A stretch of DNA of 64,000 nucleotides from Odoribacter sp. UBA944 (GTDB taxonomy: Bacteria; Bacteroidota; Bacteroidia; Bacteroidales; Marinifilaceae). The notes below the pieces were generated by a model, which searched no databases, was not told where the DNA came from, and saw nothing but the letters and a program-made list of their open reading frames with translations. Location of the stretch: positions 9,956 to 73,955 of the forward strand of contig DBDA01000003.1 of assembly GCA_002293375.1 (NCBI GenBank), written 5' to 3'. Of the stretch, positions 41,778 through 51,132 are shown one piece after another. Numbering within the stretch: position 1 is the first letter of the stretch; the number at the start of each line of letters is the position of its first letter. Made by a program: the position numbers and the translations under genes.

Positions 41778-44700
41778 ATGAAACAAAAGCTACTCAACGG
41801 GAGTAGGATGATGCGGCCCGGCGGAAGCCCGGTACGGCTATTGTCCGTTTTACTTCTAAGCCTGTGGTGTGTGGTACAATCCGCAAACGGGTTGTATGCC
41901 CAAAACCAAGAGCGTATTACGCTAAATCTGAAAGGCGCGTCTGCCGAACAGGTCTTGAATACGCTTAAAAATTCAACAAACCACGAATTTTTCTACCGCG
42001 TGAACGATTTGGCGGAGGTACCCGTACGCGACTACGCTTTTACGAATGCCACGCTGGAAGAGGTGATGAACCGGATTACGTCCGGCACTTCCCTTCAGTG
42101 GTCGATGCAGGAAGGTGCGGTGACCATCTCCCGGAAACCCGCCACACAGCCGGCTGGTGATGTGAGCGGACGGGTAACGGACGAACACGGTGACCCGCTG
42201 CCCGGGGCCACCGTCAAATACACGGATTCTAACCTGGGCGTCAGCACAAATGTAAACGGTGAATACCGCTTGTCGGCCCCTCCCGCCGGTTCTTCTGGAA
42301 AGATCCGGGTATCCTTTGTCGGCATGCAAACCGTTGAAGTGGCCGCGGTACCCGGAAAATTCGAGGAGATCACGATGAAACCCGATGAAGCCGCTTTGGA
42401 AGAGGTGGTGGTGACTGGGATGTTCGACCGTCCCGGCAGCAGCTTTACCGGATCGGCTAAAATAATTACCGGCGAGGAACTGAAGCGGGTGAGTAGCGGA
42501 AACGTCTTCCAGAGCCTGCGCAACTTAGACCCTTCATTGAACCTTATCGACAACATGCAGTTCGGTTCCGACCCCAACCGTATGCCCTCCATGGAATTGC
42601 GGGGTACCACCAACATGCTGACAGAGAGCGACCCCAGCATCCGCCGAATGTACGAAAACGATCCCAACCTGCCGCTCTTTATTCTGGACGGTTTCCCGGT
42701 CAGCATCACCCGGATCAATGACCTGGACATGGAGCGGATCGAGACGTTCGTCATCCTGAAAGACGCCTCCGCCAAAGCCATCTACGGCGCCGATGCGGCC
42801 AACGGTGTCTTTGTCATCACCACCAAACGCCCCACAGGCGGCGAACTGGTGGTGACGTACCGGGGTGTCATCGACATCACCATGCCCGACCTGACCAGCT
42901 ACGACCTGACCAACGCGTTGGAAAAGCTCGCTGTGGAAAAAGAGAGCGGCATCTACGAACAGAACACCTCTCTGAACGGGCTTTTGTACAATCAGAGGCT
43001 CTACCATAGAAACTTGAACGCGGCGCTGGCCGGCAGGGACACCGACTGGCTGAGCAAACCCGTACGCACCGGCATCGGCACCAAACACACATTGGGGCTG
43101 GAGTTGACCGAAGGCAACCTCAGTTTTATGGGCGACCTCTCTTACAACGACGTAGCGGGTGTGATGAAGGAGTCGTGGCGCAGGACCATTTCCGCCACCA
43201 TGGATGTCTCCTACCGGAAACCGGGAAAATTCCTCTTCCGCAACCAGATGACCATCGTATCGAACAAAAACCAGGACTCTCCCTATGGTTTGTTTTCGGA
43301 ATATGTAAACGCCAATCCATACGATGCGCCTTACGGTGCAGACGGCCAACTCATCAAAATGTTTGATGCACCGCACGAGAAACATAATCCGAATCCTATT
43401 TGGAACGCACACCTTAACACCAGCCTGACGGCAAACTACCTGCTGTTCTCGGACAATTTCAACATCGAATATTACCCCACTACAGGGCTGACCCTGCGCC
43501 TGCGCGGCGGTATCGAAACCCAGCGCGACGTATCGGACCGGTTCTATCCGGGCGACCACACCATGTTTGGCGACTACGAAGTAACGGACAGGCACCGCAA
43601 AGGTAAATTTGAGGCCGCCACAGGGCGGATGGACCGGCTGAACGCCGACCTCTCGGCCATGTACGATAAAACCTGGGCGGAAAAACATACGTTGCTGAGC
43701 AACTTCAGTTTCCGGATGGGCCGGCGGGAATCGCGCGCGGTGACCTACGTAGCCGAAGGGTTCCCGGACGACCAGATGAACGACATCATGTTTGCCCGCC
43801 AATACGCTCAAGATGCAAAACCCACAGGAGAAGAGAGCATCGTCAACGATATGTCCTTCACCGGCTTGCTGAGTTACGACTACGACGGACGGTACATGGC
43901 GGACTTAACCTTACGCGGCAGCGCCTCGTCGCAATACAGCCCGAAAAAGCGCTGGGGAGCCTTCTGGAGCGTCGGCTTGCGATGGAACCTGCACAACGAA
44001 AAGTTTGCGGAGAACTGGAACTGGCTGGAAATGCTTAAGTTGCGCAGCTCCGTCGGCACCACCGGTACGCAAAACGTTGACGCCTACTCCCACTTGGCAA
44101 CCTACAAATACTACACCGACGCGTTCTACGATATGGACGAACTGAGCAACGGCAACGGGGCGTACCTCATACGCCTGGCCAACAAAGACCTGGTTTGGCA
44201 ACAGACCCTGGAGTACAACATCGGGTTCGATGTCAATCTCTGGAGGCGCCTGAACGTGGTATTCGACTACTACATCCGGAATACGAAGGATATGGTAGCG
44301 GATTTCACCATTCCACCCTCCACCGGGTATACCCGGGTAAAGGAAAATGTCGGCGATACGCGGAACAACGGGATAGACCTGACCGTGAGTTACCGGGTGA
44401 TCGACCGCCCCGACTTCTTTGTCAACCTGACGGGGGCGCTCTCCATGAACAAAAATAAGATCACCAAACTCTCGGACGCCATGCGCGAATACAACGAGCG
44501 GATGAACGCGCTCTTTACCGAAGCCGACCACGACGGCGACGGCGAAATTGATGAAGCCCGTTACCTCCCTGCCTTAAAATACGAAGAGGGCGGCTCCCTG
44601 ACCGCGATTTGGGCGGTCCCCTCGTTGGGCATTGATCCGGCTACCGGGGAGGAGATCTTTGTCAGCCGCGACGGCACGCCGACCTACGACCGATTCTACA

Positions 44701-45218
44701 AGGCCAGCGATCAGGTCGTGGTAGGCGACAAGCGCGAAAAGTACCGCGGTAACTTCGGCTTTTACAGCGAATACAAAGGCTTCGGACTGAGCGTAACCTG
44801 CCGATTTTTGGGCGGCGGCGAGCACTACAACCAAACGTTGGTGGACAAGGTGGAAAACATTGACATCTCCAAAAACGTAGACCGCCGCGTTTTCACCGGC
44901 CGCTGGTCCGAAACCAACCGAAACGCCCCCTACAAAGCGTTCCGAATCTGGGACGACCGGCAAGGCGCGTGGATAAACGCTCCGAAAACACAGGCCTCTT
45001 CGCGCTTTGTACAAAAACGAAACGAATTGGACATCGCTACGATCAGCGCCTTCTACGACCTGCACCGCATAAGCGCCATCAAGGCGTTGGGCCTGAACCG
45101 CCTGCGCCTGGGCTTTAATATGAACGAAATCCACAAGTTCTCCTCCATCGAGGTCGAACGCGGAACGGATTACCCGTTCGCCCGCACCATGTCGTTCTCT
45201 TTAACCGCTGAATTTTAA
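41778..45218 (+). CDS. SusC/RagA TonB-dependent receptor with STN signalling domain
   Basis: This 1146-residue outer-membrane transporter has a signal peptide (about 1-42, ending near GLYAQ), an STN domain (about 46-115: ITLNLKGASAEQVLNTLK), a carboxypeptidase-regulatory-like domain (about 125-205: VSGRVTDEHGDPLPGATV), and the TonB box/start of plug at EEVVVTGMF (about 213-221). The plug has the SusC-type segment ILKDASAKAIYGADAANGVFVITTK (residues 325-350 approx., shown in part), followed by a 22-stranded barrel ending in aromatic/Phe (FSLTAEF). The STN domain matches the FecR upstream, so it is both receptor and sensor. It pairs with SusD 13 bp downstream. Confidence 0.96.
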   Translation: MKQKLLNGSRMMRPGGSPVRLLSVLLLSLWCVVQSANGLYAQNQERITLNLKGASAEQVLNTLKNSTNHEFFYRVNDLAEVPVRDYAFTNATLEEVMNRITSGTSLQWSMQEGAVTISRKPATQPAGDVSGRVTDEHGDPLPGATVKYTDSNLGVSTNVNGEYRLSAPPAGSSGKIRVSFVGMQTVEVAAVPGKFEEITMKPDEAALEEVVVTGMFDRPGSSFTGSAKIITGEELKRVSSGNVFQSLRNLDPSLNLIDNMQFGSDPNRMPSMELRGTTNMLTESDPSIRRMYENDPNLPLFILDGFPVSITRINDLDMERIETFVILKDASAKAIYGADAANGVFVITTKRPTGGELVVTYRGVIDITMPDLTSYDLTNALEKLAVEKESGIYEQNTSLNGLLYNQRLYHRNLNAALAGRDTDWLSKPVRTGIGTKHTLGLELTEGNLSFMGDLSYNDVAGVMKESWRRTISATMDVSYRKPGKFLFRNQMTIVSNKNQDSPYGLFSEYVNANPYDAPYGADGQLIKMFDAPHEKHNPNPIWNAHLNTSLTANYLLFSDNFNIEYYPTTGLTLRLRGGIETQRDVSDRFYPGDHTMFGDYEVTDRHRKGKFEAATGRMDRLNADLSAMYDKTWAEKHTLLSNFSFRMGRRESRAVTYVAEGFPDDQMNDIMFARQYAQDAKPTGEESIVNDMSFTGLLSYDYDGRYMADLTLRGSASSQYSPKKRWGAFWSVGLRWNLHNEKFAENWNWLEMLKLRSSVGTTGTQNVDAYSHLATYKYYTDAFYDMDELSNGNGAYLIRLANKDLVWQQTLEYNIGFDVNLWRRLNVVFDYYIRNTKDMVADFTIPPSTGYTRVKENVGDTRNNGIDLTVSYRVIDRPDFFVNLTGALSMNKNKITKLSDAMREYNERMNALFTEADHDGDGEIDEARYLPALKYEEGGSLTAIWAVPSLGIDPATGEEIFVSRDGTPTYDRFYKASDQVVVGDKREKYRGNFGFYSEYKGFGLSVTCRFLGGGEHYNQTLVDKVENIDISKNVDRRVFTGRWSETNRNAPYKAFRIWDDRQGAWINAPKTQASSRFVQKRNELDIATISAFYDLHRISAIKALGLNRLRLGFNMNEIHKFSSIEVERGTDYPFARTMSFSLTAEF

Positions 45219-45231
45219 AAATTAACAGAGT

Positions 45232-46668
45232 ATGAAGTACATTAAAATAACCTTACTGCTGTTGCTGACGACGGCCCTTTTTGCCGGGTGCAGCGACTAC
45301 TTCGACGTCAAGCCCAAAACCGAGATCCGGAGCGAAGACCTTTTCCAATCGGAAAGCGGCTTTTGGCGAGCGTTGACGGGTGTTTACCTGAATATGGCCA
45401 ACCGGGAGGCCTATGGCGGCTACCTCTCGTGGGAGGGGATCGAATTTATGGCCTGGCAACACCAAACCGACAATGGGAACAGCTCTTGGTACAGTCTCCA
45501 ACGCGGCGACTACACCTCCACCGGATCGTTGAATTTTATCGACAAAACGTGGGGGCGGCTCTACAACATCATCGCCGAAGCCAACTACCTGCTCTTTGCG
45601 CTGGATGAATACGGCAGTTTCCTGGCACCTGCAGTGTACGAAAACATCAAAGGGCAATGCCTGGGTATCCGGGCTTATTGCCACTTCGACCTGATGCGGC
45701 TCTTTGCGCAGGGCAACCTGGCGGCCGACCCGTCGTCGCTCACCAAGCCGTGCATCCCCTACGTAACCGCGTACGACAAAGAGATCACACCGCAGCAAAG
45801 TTACGCGTGGACACTCGACCGGGCCATGGAGGACGTCACAGAGGCAATTGGCCTGCTGGATGCCGATGAATACCCGGAAGCGCAGCGTGTAAAAAAGATC
45901 TACTCCAACATGAACATTGATGCCATAAAGCTGTTGGCTGCGCGGATCGAGTTGTGGCGCGGAAATACCGCCGCAGCGCTGGAATATGCCAATGGTTTTA
46001 TAGACGACAAGAGTTGGCGGGTTGACGCCATGATTCCTACTCCTCTTTTGGTGGATGAACTGCGCTTTATGATCACCGTATACAATCTTTTCAGTTGGAC
46101 GGAAAACCAATGGCTGCCAACCGCATCGAATCGCCTCGTTTCCGTGCGCCAGAATTCAGTGGAGGAGAATCTTTTTATGATGGGCCAGACCAATTACGGC
46201 GTTGAAAACGGAGATATGCGATATCTCAATTGGTACGAAGTCAACAATGACGGCAACCCGGATGACTACGGAACCCTCTCTGTCAAGGTCAGGTATGGTT
46301 TCAACAGTAGCAGTAACTACATTGCGTTGATACGGATTTCAGAAGCATGGCTGATCGCCGCCGAGTGCGAATTGGCCAAAACCACGCCCGAAAGCAAAGC
46401 CAGAGCCATTGAGTTGATCAACGACCTGCGCAATAGGCGCGGAAATTCGGCAAGCACCTTTATAACAGATGAGGATATTCCGGACGAAGAGTTGCGCGAG
46501 ATCATTGTGTTGGAACAATTGCGTGAGGTTTCCCAGGAGGGGCAGGCATTTTTCCTTTACAAACGCTTGAATATCGCCAACATGGTCAACTCGGGGAATC
46601 CGATGAGTGCTGCAGAGTATGTGCTGCCCTATCCGCAAACCGAACAGCAGGCGGGCCATAACCAATAA
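45232..46668 (+). CDS. SusD/RagB outer-membrane ligand-binding lipoprotein
   Basis: This 478-residue lipoprotein (LFAGCSDYF, Cys20) forms the extracellular lid of the SusC barrel. N-terminal SusD-like features include DYFDVKPKTEI, followed by YNIIAEANYLLFALDEYG and GQCLGIRAYCHFDLMRLFA (about 138-156). The C-terminal domain has SEAWLIAAECEL, INDLRNRRG and VLPYPQTEQQAGHNQ, the typical closing motif. It is shorter than many glycan-binding SusDs. Ligand unknown. Confidence 0.96.
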   Translation: MKYIKITLLLLLTTALFAGCSDYFDVKPKTEIRSEDLFQSESGFWRALTGVYLNMANREAYGGYLSWEGIEFMAWQHQTDNGNSSWYSLQRGDYTSTGSLNFIDKTWGRLYNIIAEANYLLFALDEYGSFLAPAVYENIKGQCLGIRAYCHFDLMRLFAQGNLAADPSSLTKPCIPYVTAYDKEITPQQSYAWTLDRAMEDVTEAIGLLDADEYPEAQRVKKIYSNMNIDAIKLLAARIELWRGNTAAALEYANGFIDDKSWRVDAMIPTPLLVDELRFMITVYNLFSWTENQWLPTASNRLVSVRQNSVEENLFMMGQTNYGVENGDMRYLNWYEVNNDGNPDDYGTLSVKVRYGFNSSSNYIALIRISEAWLIAAECELAKTTPESKARAIELINDLRNRRGNSASTFITDEDIPDEELREIIVLEQLREVSQEGQAFFLYKRLNIANMVNSGNPMSAAEYVLPYPQTEQQAGHNQ

Positions 46669-46686
46669 ATTTTAAAGCGTAGAACG

Positions 46687-47499
46687 ATGAAAAAGATAGT
46701 ATTGTTTTGGGCAGTGCTGGCAGTGGGATTGTCAGGCTGCGAGCGGGACGAGATCGACACGTTCGATTTAACCCGCCAAATGGTGTTGTTCAGGACCACA
46801 AGCAGCGCTATGACCTTTTCAGGGGTAGACGATGGTGGCAAGGTGGTGGTTGAGATCCCCTTCCGGGTAGCCGGCGATGTGGCGGATGCGGCGCGACAGG
46901 CCGCTTTTGTACAGACTGGCGACACGGTAGCCACCATATCCAACGACACGGTAAGAGCCCTGTCCGCCGACAAGTGGCGGGTGTTGGAGGCCGTTGTTCC
47001 GGCGGGTGCATTTGTGGGGGTATTGCGTATTGAGATCACCAAACCGTGGGCGGCCAACGACACCTTGCGGGAGGATCTGTTCCTTCGGTTGCTGACAACA
47101 GACGGCGGCGCTTTCTATGCAGGCCCCGAGAACCGGCAGCATACGCTGACCGTCAGCAACAAGGTCCAGGAGCCCCGCACGTGGGGAGCCATGTTGGCCC
47201 CGCAAAATACCCGTAGTATCGGCCTCTTCTCGCCTGCCTATTACGCTTGGATCATCGAAGCCACCGGATTAACGGAATTCCCTGTTACGGAGGCCATCGA
47301 GGGAGTCAATCTGGATGACGACGGCGTACCGCAAATATGGACTAGTGCTCAGAGAATGGATTTTATATCCAACCTGAAATACCTGCTCTATCTACGCAAC
47401 GAAGAAGCCGGCTCTCCGCTGCTGCACGACGAAGGAGACGGCAAAGGCCAACCGGTTGTGGTGGGACAGAATATCTACATCCCGCTCACGGCCCAATAA
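46687..47499 (+). CDS. DUF4843 domain-containing lipoprotein
   Basis: This 270-residue lipoprotein (VGLSGCERDE, Cys18) belongs to the DUF4843 family found next to SusC/SusD pairs in Bacteroidota. Beta-rich repeats dominate (VVVEIPFRVAGDVADAAR, then VLRIEITKPW). It has no enzyme motif and is probably a surface accessory binding protein. It lies 18 bp after susD and 24 bp before the PKD-like gene, so it belongs to the same transcript. Confidence 0.88.
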   Translation: MKKIVLFWAVLAVGLSGCERDEIDTFDLTRQMVLFRTTSSAMTFSGVDDGGKVVVEIPFRVAGDVADAARQAAFVQTGDTVATISNDTVRALSADKWRVLEAVVPAGAFVGVLRIEITKPWAANDTLREDLFLRLLTTDGGAFYAGPENRQHTLTVSNKVQEPRTWGAMLAPQNTRSIGLFSPAYYAWIIEATGLTEFPVTEAIEGVNLDDDGVPQIWTSAQRMDFISNLKYLLYLRNEEAGSPLLHDEGDGKGQPVVVGQNIYIPLTAQ

Positions 47500-47523
47500 C
47501 AAAACCGATTAAACAACAAAAAG

Positions 47524-49308
47524 ATGAGAAAATACATTTTGCTGGCATTCGCTTTTGCTTGTACGCTCAGCGCGTGCTACGAGGACGACAGCATCAACGC
47601 CGACAGTTCGGTGCTGTATACTACGAACATTGTCAAGGCTGACGGAAACCTGGAACTGACCGTGAAATACATGGAAGAGAAGGAGTTCGCCCCGGAACTC
47701 CGATACGATGGCGACACCGTGAACTTTACCGCAGAGGATTACGCCAAATACGACTACCTTTGGCGGTTGTCCCACTACCCGAAGGGCCCGCAGCAGGATA
47801 CGTCGCGTGTTACCATCGGCACCGGCTACCCGTTGATGGCAACAATAGGTACCTACCCCGCCCTTTTCTACAACCTGCTATTGGAGATGACGGAAAAGGC
47901 GACCGGCATGAAATGCCTGTTCACCTGGAATACCCATGTGCAGTCGGGCGAGGTGGGGCAAGGCCTGCTGATTGCCTATACGCACGATGACGGAGCGAGC
48001 TCCGATCTGGCGTTGCTGCGCGGTTACCACTATGTAAGCAACAATTCGGATCTCCTGACCGCCGACTCTACAGGCAAGATGCCCAACGCGCTGATCATGC
48101 GCGATGTGTTCAGCCTAGCGAACGGCGGGCAGAAAGCCGACGGGGTAATCTCCTCCGTTATGTGCAGCGGTAAGACCACAGCAAAACTGATAGACATTGT
48201 GGTGCGGGACAAGCACTACTACCGCTTGAATCCCAATACCTTCCAAATTAACTATACCGACGGACGACTTTTCAACTTTCCGCCTCAGATATGGGCGCCC
48301 AAAAACGCATATCCGGTACCTGTTGCCGAAAATTACACCCGGGTATTTTGCATCAACGGAATCAGCGCACACCAATTCCAGATCGGGTCTACCGCCCAGG
48401 CTTATGCATTGCGGTACATATCACTGAATCCTACCGATACCGCTTTTGCCATACACCCCGATGTATGCGTAACCTCCAGTTCTACCGGATTTGGCGCGGC
48501 ACAGTTTTGGGATACCAAACGGGGGCGGATTGTCGGCATGGGTACCGGAAATGTGATTACGCTGCTCAAGCAAAACGACGGAAGGGATGTTTTTGACTAC
48601 AATCAGTTAAGCAACTTTGAACCGCTTTATGCAGGGCTGACGCAGCAAAGTCCGTTTGGATCCGTGTGGGTGCTGAGCGAGAAAGGGACCGGAAAACGTT
48701 ACTGCTACCTCATTCGAAATGAAAACGCCGTCTCCCCGTATGGAAACTACGGCGCTGCCATATTTGATATGTCGGGGTGTACCGATTTCGACCGATCGAC
48801 CGCTTGGGCTACTTCCCTGGGCAGGGTCACTAATGTCGTCTATGGCATGAATCAAGGAGGTAGCTGGCTCTATTATGCGGTGGGCAACAAGGTCTATGCC
48901 GTAGAGATGCCCCTGGCAAACCAAGTGCCCGGAACGGCCCCGGCGATCCCGACGGCGAAACATGTTTTCACCCTTGCGGAGGGAGAGGAGATCACCCACC
49001 TGCGTTGGCATTTGGAAAGAGGGTCTGTTTTCTGGAAACGGAACAGCGATGGCAAACCGCTATTCGATCGTAACGGTACGGAACAGACAAACCCTACGTG
49101 GACCGACTCGTGGTCCCGCAACCGGATGCTTACCATTGCCTCGTACAACAGTACCACCAAAGAGGGCAAGATCTATGCCGTTCCCTGCCCCAATCCGGCC
49201 AGCGGCGACCTGGTAGCCACCGCTCCGGATGACCCGGATTATGGATACATCGGACAATACGGCGGTTTCGGCAAGATCACGGCATTGGGTATGCGGGACG
49301 GATTTTAA
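47524..49308 (+). CDS. PKD-like family lipoprotein
   Basis: This 594-residue lipoprotein (TLSACYEDD, Cys18) belongs to the Bacteroidota PKD-like family that accompanies SusCD/DUF4843. The N-terminal part has Ig/PKD-type strands (YDYLWRLSHYPKG; AKYDYLW is the usual PKD-like W motif). The C-terminal part carries repeated beta-propeller-like blades (GSWLYYAVGNKVYAVEM, EEITHLRW). It is likely surface exposed and binds the same ligand. No catalytic residues are recognised. Confidence 0.85.
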   Translation: MRKYILLAFAFACTLSACYEDDSINADSSVLYTTNIVKADGNLELTVKYMEEKEFAPELRYDGDTVNFTAEDYAKYDYLWRLSHYPKGPQQDTSRVTIGTGYPLMATIGTYPALFYNLLLEMTEKATGMKCLFTWNTHVQSGEVGQGLLIAYTHDDGASSDLALLRGYHYVSNNSDLLTADSTGKMPNALIMRDVFSLANGGQKADGVISSVMCSGKTTAKLIDIVVRDKHYYRLNPNTFQINYTDGRLFNFPPQIWAPKNAYPVPVAENYTRVFCINGISAHQFQIGSTAQAYALRYISLNPTDTAFAIHPDVCVTSSSTGFGAAQFWDTKRGRIVGMGTGNVITLLKQNDGRDVFDYNQLSNFEPLYAGLTQQSPFGSVWVLSEKGTGKRYCYLIRNENAVSPYGNYGAAIFDMSGCTDFDRSTAWATSLGRVTNVVYGMNQGGSWLYYAVGNKVYAVEMPLANQVPGTAPAIPTAKHVFTLAEGEEITHLRWHLERGSVFWKRNSDGKPLFDRNGTEQTNPTWTDSWSRNRMLTIASYNSTTKEGKIYAVPCPNPASGDLVATAPDDPDYGYIGQYGGFGKITALGMRDGF

Positions 49309-49354
49309 ATTTTAGTAGTTCGTTTTCTCAGTTAGTTTTTAGTTAGACAAGATC

Positions 49355-49400
49355 CCCCGCACGTTGACAAGCCTATGTCCATACGCCTTCTCGTGCGGGG
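49355..49400 (+). promoter_or_regulatory. Long-loop inverted repeat between the PKD-like and TlpA genes
   Basis: CCCCGCACG (49355-49363) and CGTGCGGGG (49392-49400) are exact inverted complements, GC-rich in an AT-rich gap, with a 28-base loop. It is followed by TTCTTATTTG and could be an attenuator or processing site within the operon. Confidence 0.5.
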
Positions 49401-49432
49401 TTCTTATTTGTTGAAACGTAAATTGTTAACGT

Positions 49433-51034
49433 ATGACATTCAAAACAATAACCGCCTTTATGGCAGCGCTGCTTTTTCTCTCCTGCGCCTCCACCCCTCC
49501 CGGTGTAACATTCGGGGAGGATTTGGAAAAAGCGCTGGCAAAAGCGAAAAAAACGGAGAAACCGGTTTTCGTAGCGCTACTTGGACAGCAGAATGAATTG
49601 TCGCAAAAAATGTTCCGGGAGGTTTTCCCGGACACAGCGACAGGTGAGTACTACAATGCGCATTTTGTGCCGGTGCTGCTGTGGGAGAATTCCCCGGAAG
49701 CGCAAGAACTTTTTGCCCGGTATGGGTTTAGCTATTATCCGGCCTTTCTTTTTCTGTCGCCCGAAGGGGATTTTCTGAAAAAAGAGGCCGGTTTCCGCGA
49801 TCCGGAAGCGTTGCTTCAATTGGGGCGGGAGTATAAAGTACCGCAGGCCGACGCACTCGCCGCCCTGCGCCGGGCGTTCAACGACGGCACGATAGACCGG
49901 GAGCAGTTGAAGGCCTACCTTGAACTCTCTTCGTCGTTGGGTATCCGGAACACGGAGGCCCTGGAGCAGTGGATCGATTCGGAACAGGAGGGAGCGGTCA
50001 GTGCAGAGACCTTTATGCTCATCGAAAATCAGCGGTGCGATGTACAGAGCGTGCCGTTCCGGTTCGTATCGGAACATGCCGGCGATTTTGCTGCTGTGGT
50101 CGGCCAAAACGAAGTGGAGCTATACCTCTATGGAAAGTACCTGGAACACCTGCGCAGGCTTCCGGAGAACGAAAGGCAAGCCTTTATGGGCAAATTGCGC
50201 GAAGGCGGATACACACTGGCGGATGCACTGGCGGAACACCTGACCATCCCCCGCTTCCGCGCCAACCACACTCCGGACAAAGCGCTGCTGGCCCGCATCG
50301 ACAAGCTGGCGAATACCTGGCCGGTGACCGCCCCTTTCCTTGCGAAGGAGATGATGCGGCAGGTGAATAAAAAGAATCCCGGTTTCGATGAGTATATGGC
50401 CGGATTTACGGCCAAGGCTGTTGCCTATGCCCCCGACCAAGCGGCACAGGTTGCGCGCTATATTGCTAACAACTACCTCATGGTGTACGGCGACATTCTG
50501 GCTGCCGATCCGTGGGTGGACCGCTATTTGGCGTGGAGCGGCAACCCCGATTACGATCCACGGATCACCAAATTCGTAAAACAGTCTACCGGTGAATTTC
50601 CGTGCGACGACTACGGCAAAGAGATGCCTGACTATTCGTTGAAAGACCTGAACGGCAAAGAGGTAGCTATCAGCAGCCTCCGCGGAAAGTTCCTGCTGAT
50701 GGACTTCTGGGCGTCGTGGTGCGGACCGTGTAAGGCCGATATTCCGCACGTAAAGGCGGCTTATGCAAAGTTCAAGAATGCGCCCATCCGCTTTGTCAGC
50801 ATCACCAATGACCGCGACGATGACGACTGGAAAAAGGCGGTAAAGGAGATCGATGTGCCGTGGTTGCACGTGACCTCGAAGGGTACCGATATGTTGCGTA
50901 AATATGGCGTACAGGGCATTCCGCGCATCATGGTGCTTGACCCACAGGGACGGTTGGTGGCAGACCAATTAAACGGCGCGACTATCGAGATGCAACTGCG
51001 CCGGTTGGCGAAAAAATACGGCTGGAAGCTGTAA
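49433..51034 (+). CDS. TlpA-type thioredoxin lipoprotein with an additional N-terminal thioredoxin-like fold
   Basis: This 533-residue lipoprotein (LFLSCAS, Cys18) contains two thioredoxin-like domains. The N-terminal one (about 25-135) has the fold signs AKKTEKPVFVALL and YGFSYYPAFLFLSPEG, but its active-site loop reads GQQNELSQKM and lacks CxxC. A helical linker fills about 140-380. The C-terminal TlpA/ResA domain (about 395-533) has WCGPC (429-433), the cis-Pro loop YGVQGIPRIMVLD, and should be redox active. It closes the Sus-like locus and is followed by a terminator. It may reduce disulfides in the imported ligand or its receptors. Confidence 0.9.
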   Translation: MTFKTITAFMAALLFLSCASTPPGVTFGEDLEKALAKAKKTEKPVFVALLGQQNELSQKMFREVFPDTATGEYYNAHFVPVLLWENSPEAQELFARYGFSYYPAFLFLSPEGDFLKKEAGFRDPEALLQLGREYKVPQADALAALRRAFNDGTIDREQLKAYLELSSSLGIRNTEALEQWIDSEQEGAVSAETFMLIENQRCDVQSVPFRFVSEHAGDFAAVVGQNEVELYLYGKYLEHLRRLPENERQAFMGKLREGGYTLADALAEHLTIPRFRANHTPDKALLARIDKLANTWPVTAPFLAKEMMRQVNKKNPGFDEYMAGFTAKAVAYAPDQAAQVARYIANNYLMVYGDILAADPWVDRYLAWSGNPDYDPRITKFVKQSTGEFPCDDYGKEMPDYSLKDLNGKEVAISSLRGKFLLMDFWASWCGPCKADIPHVKAAYAKFKNAPIRFVSITNDRDDDDWKKAVKEIDVPWLHVTSKGTDMLRKYGVQGIPRIMVLDPQGRLVADQLNGATIEMQLRRLAKKYGWKL

Positions 51035-51050
51035 GAAGCTGTTTAATATG

Positions 51051-51084
51051 GAAGGTGTCCCCAAAGCGGGCACCTTCTTTTTTT
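51051..51084 (+). terminator. Terminator of the Sus-like locus
   Basis: A stem GAAGGTGTCC / GGGCACCTTC (51051-51060 and 51068-51077, one G-U pair) is followed by seven T residues. A half copy of the AAGCTGTTTAAT repeat core overlaps the preceding stop codon. Confidence 0.9.
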
Positions 51085-51132
51085 ATTGAAAAAAATTCAG
51101 TAGATTTGGGAGCGTCATTCAAATAGACAGCT

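Noticed and set aside
42534..43811. A 425-residue open frame antisense to susC
   Set aside because: It has no motif, and the SusC reading is uninterrupted and complete.
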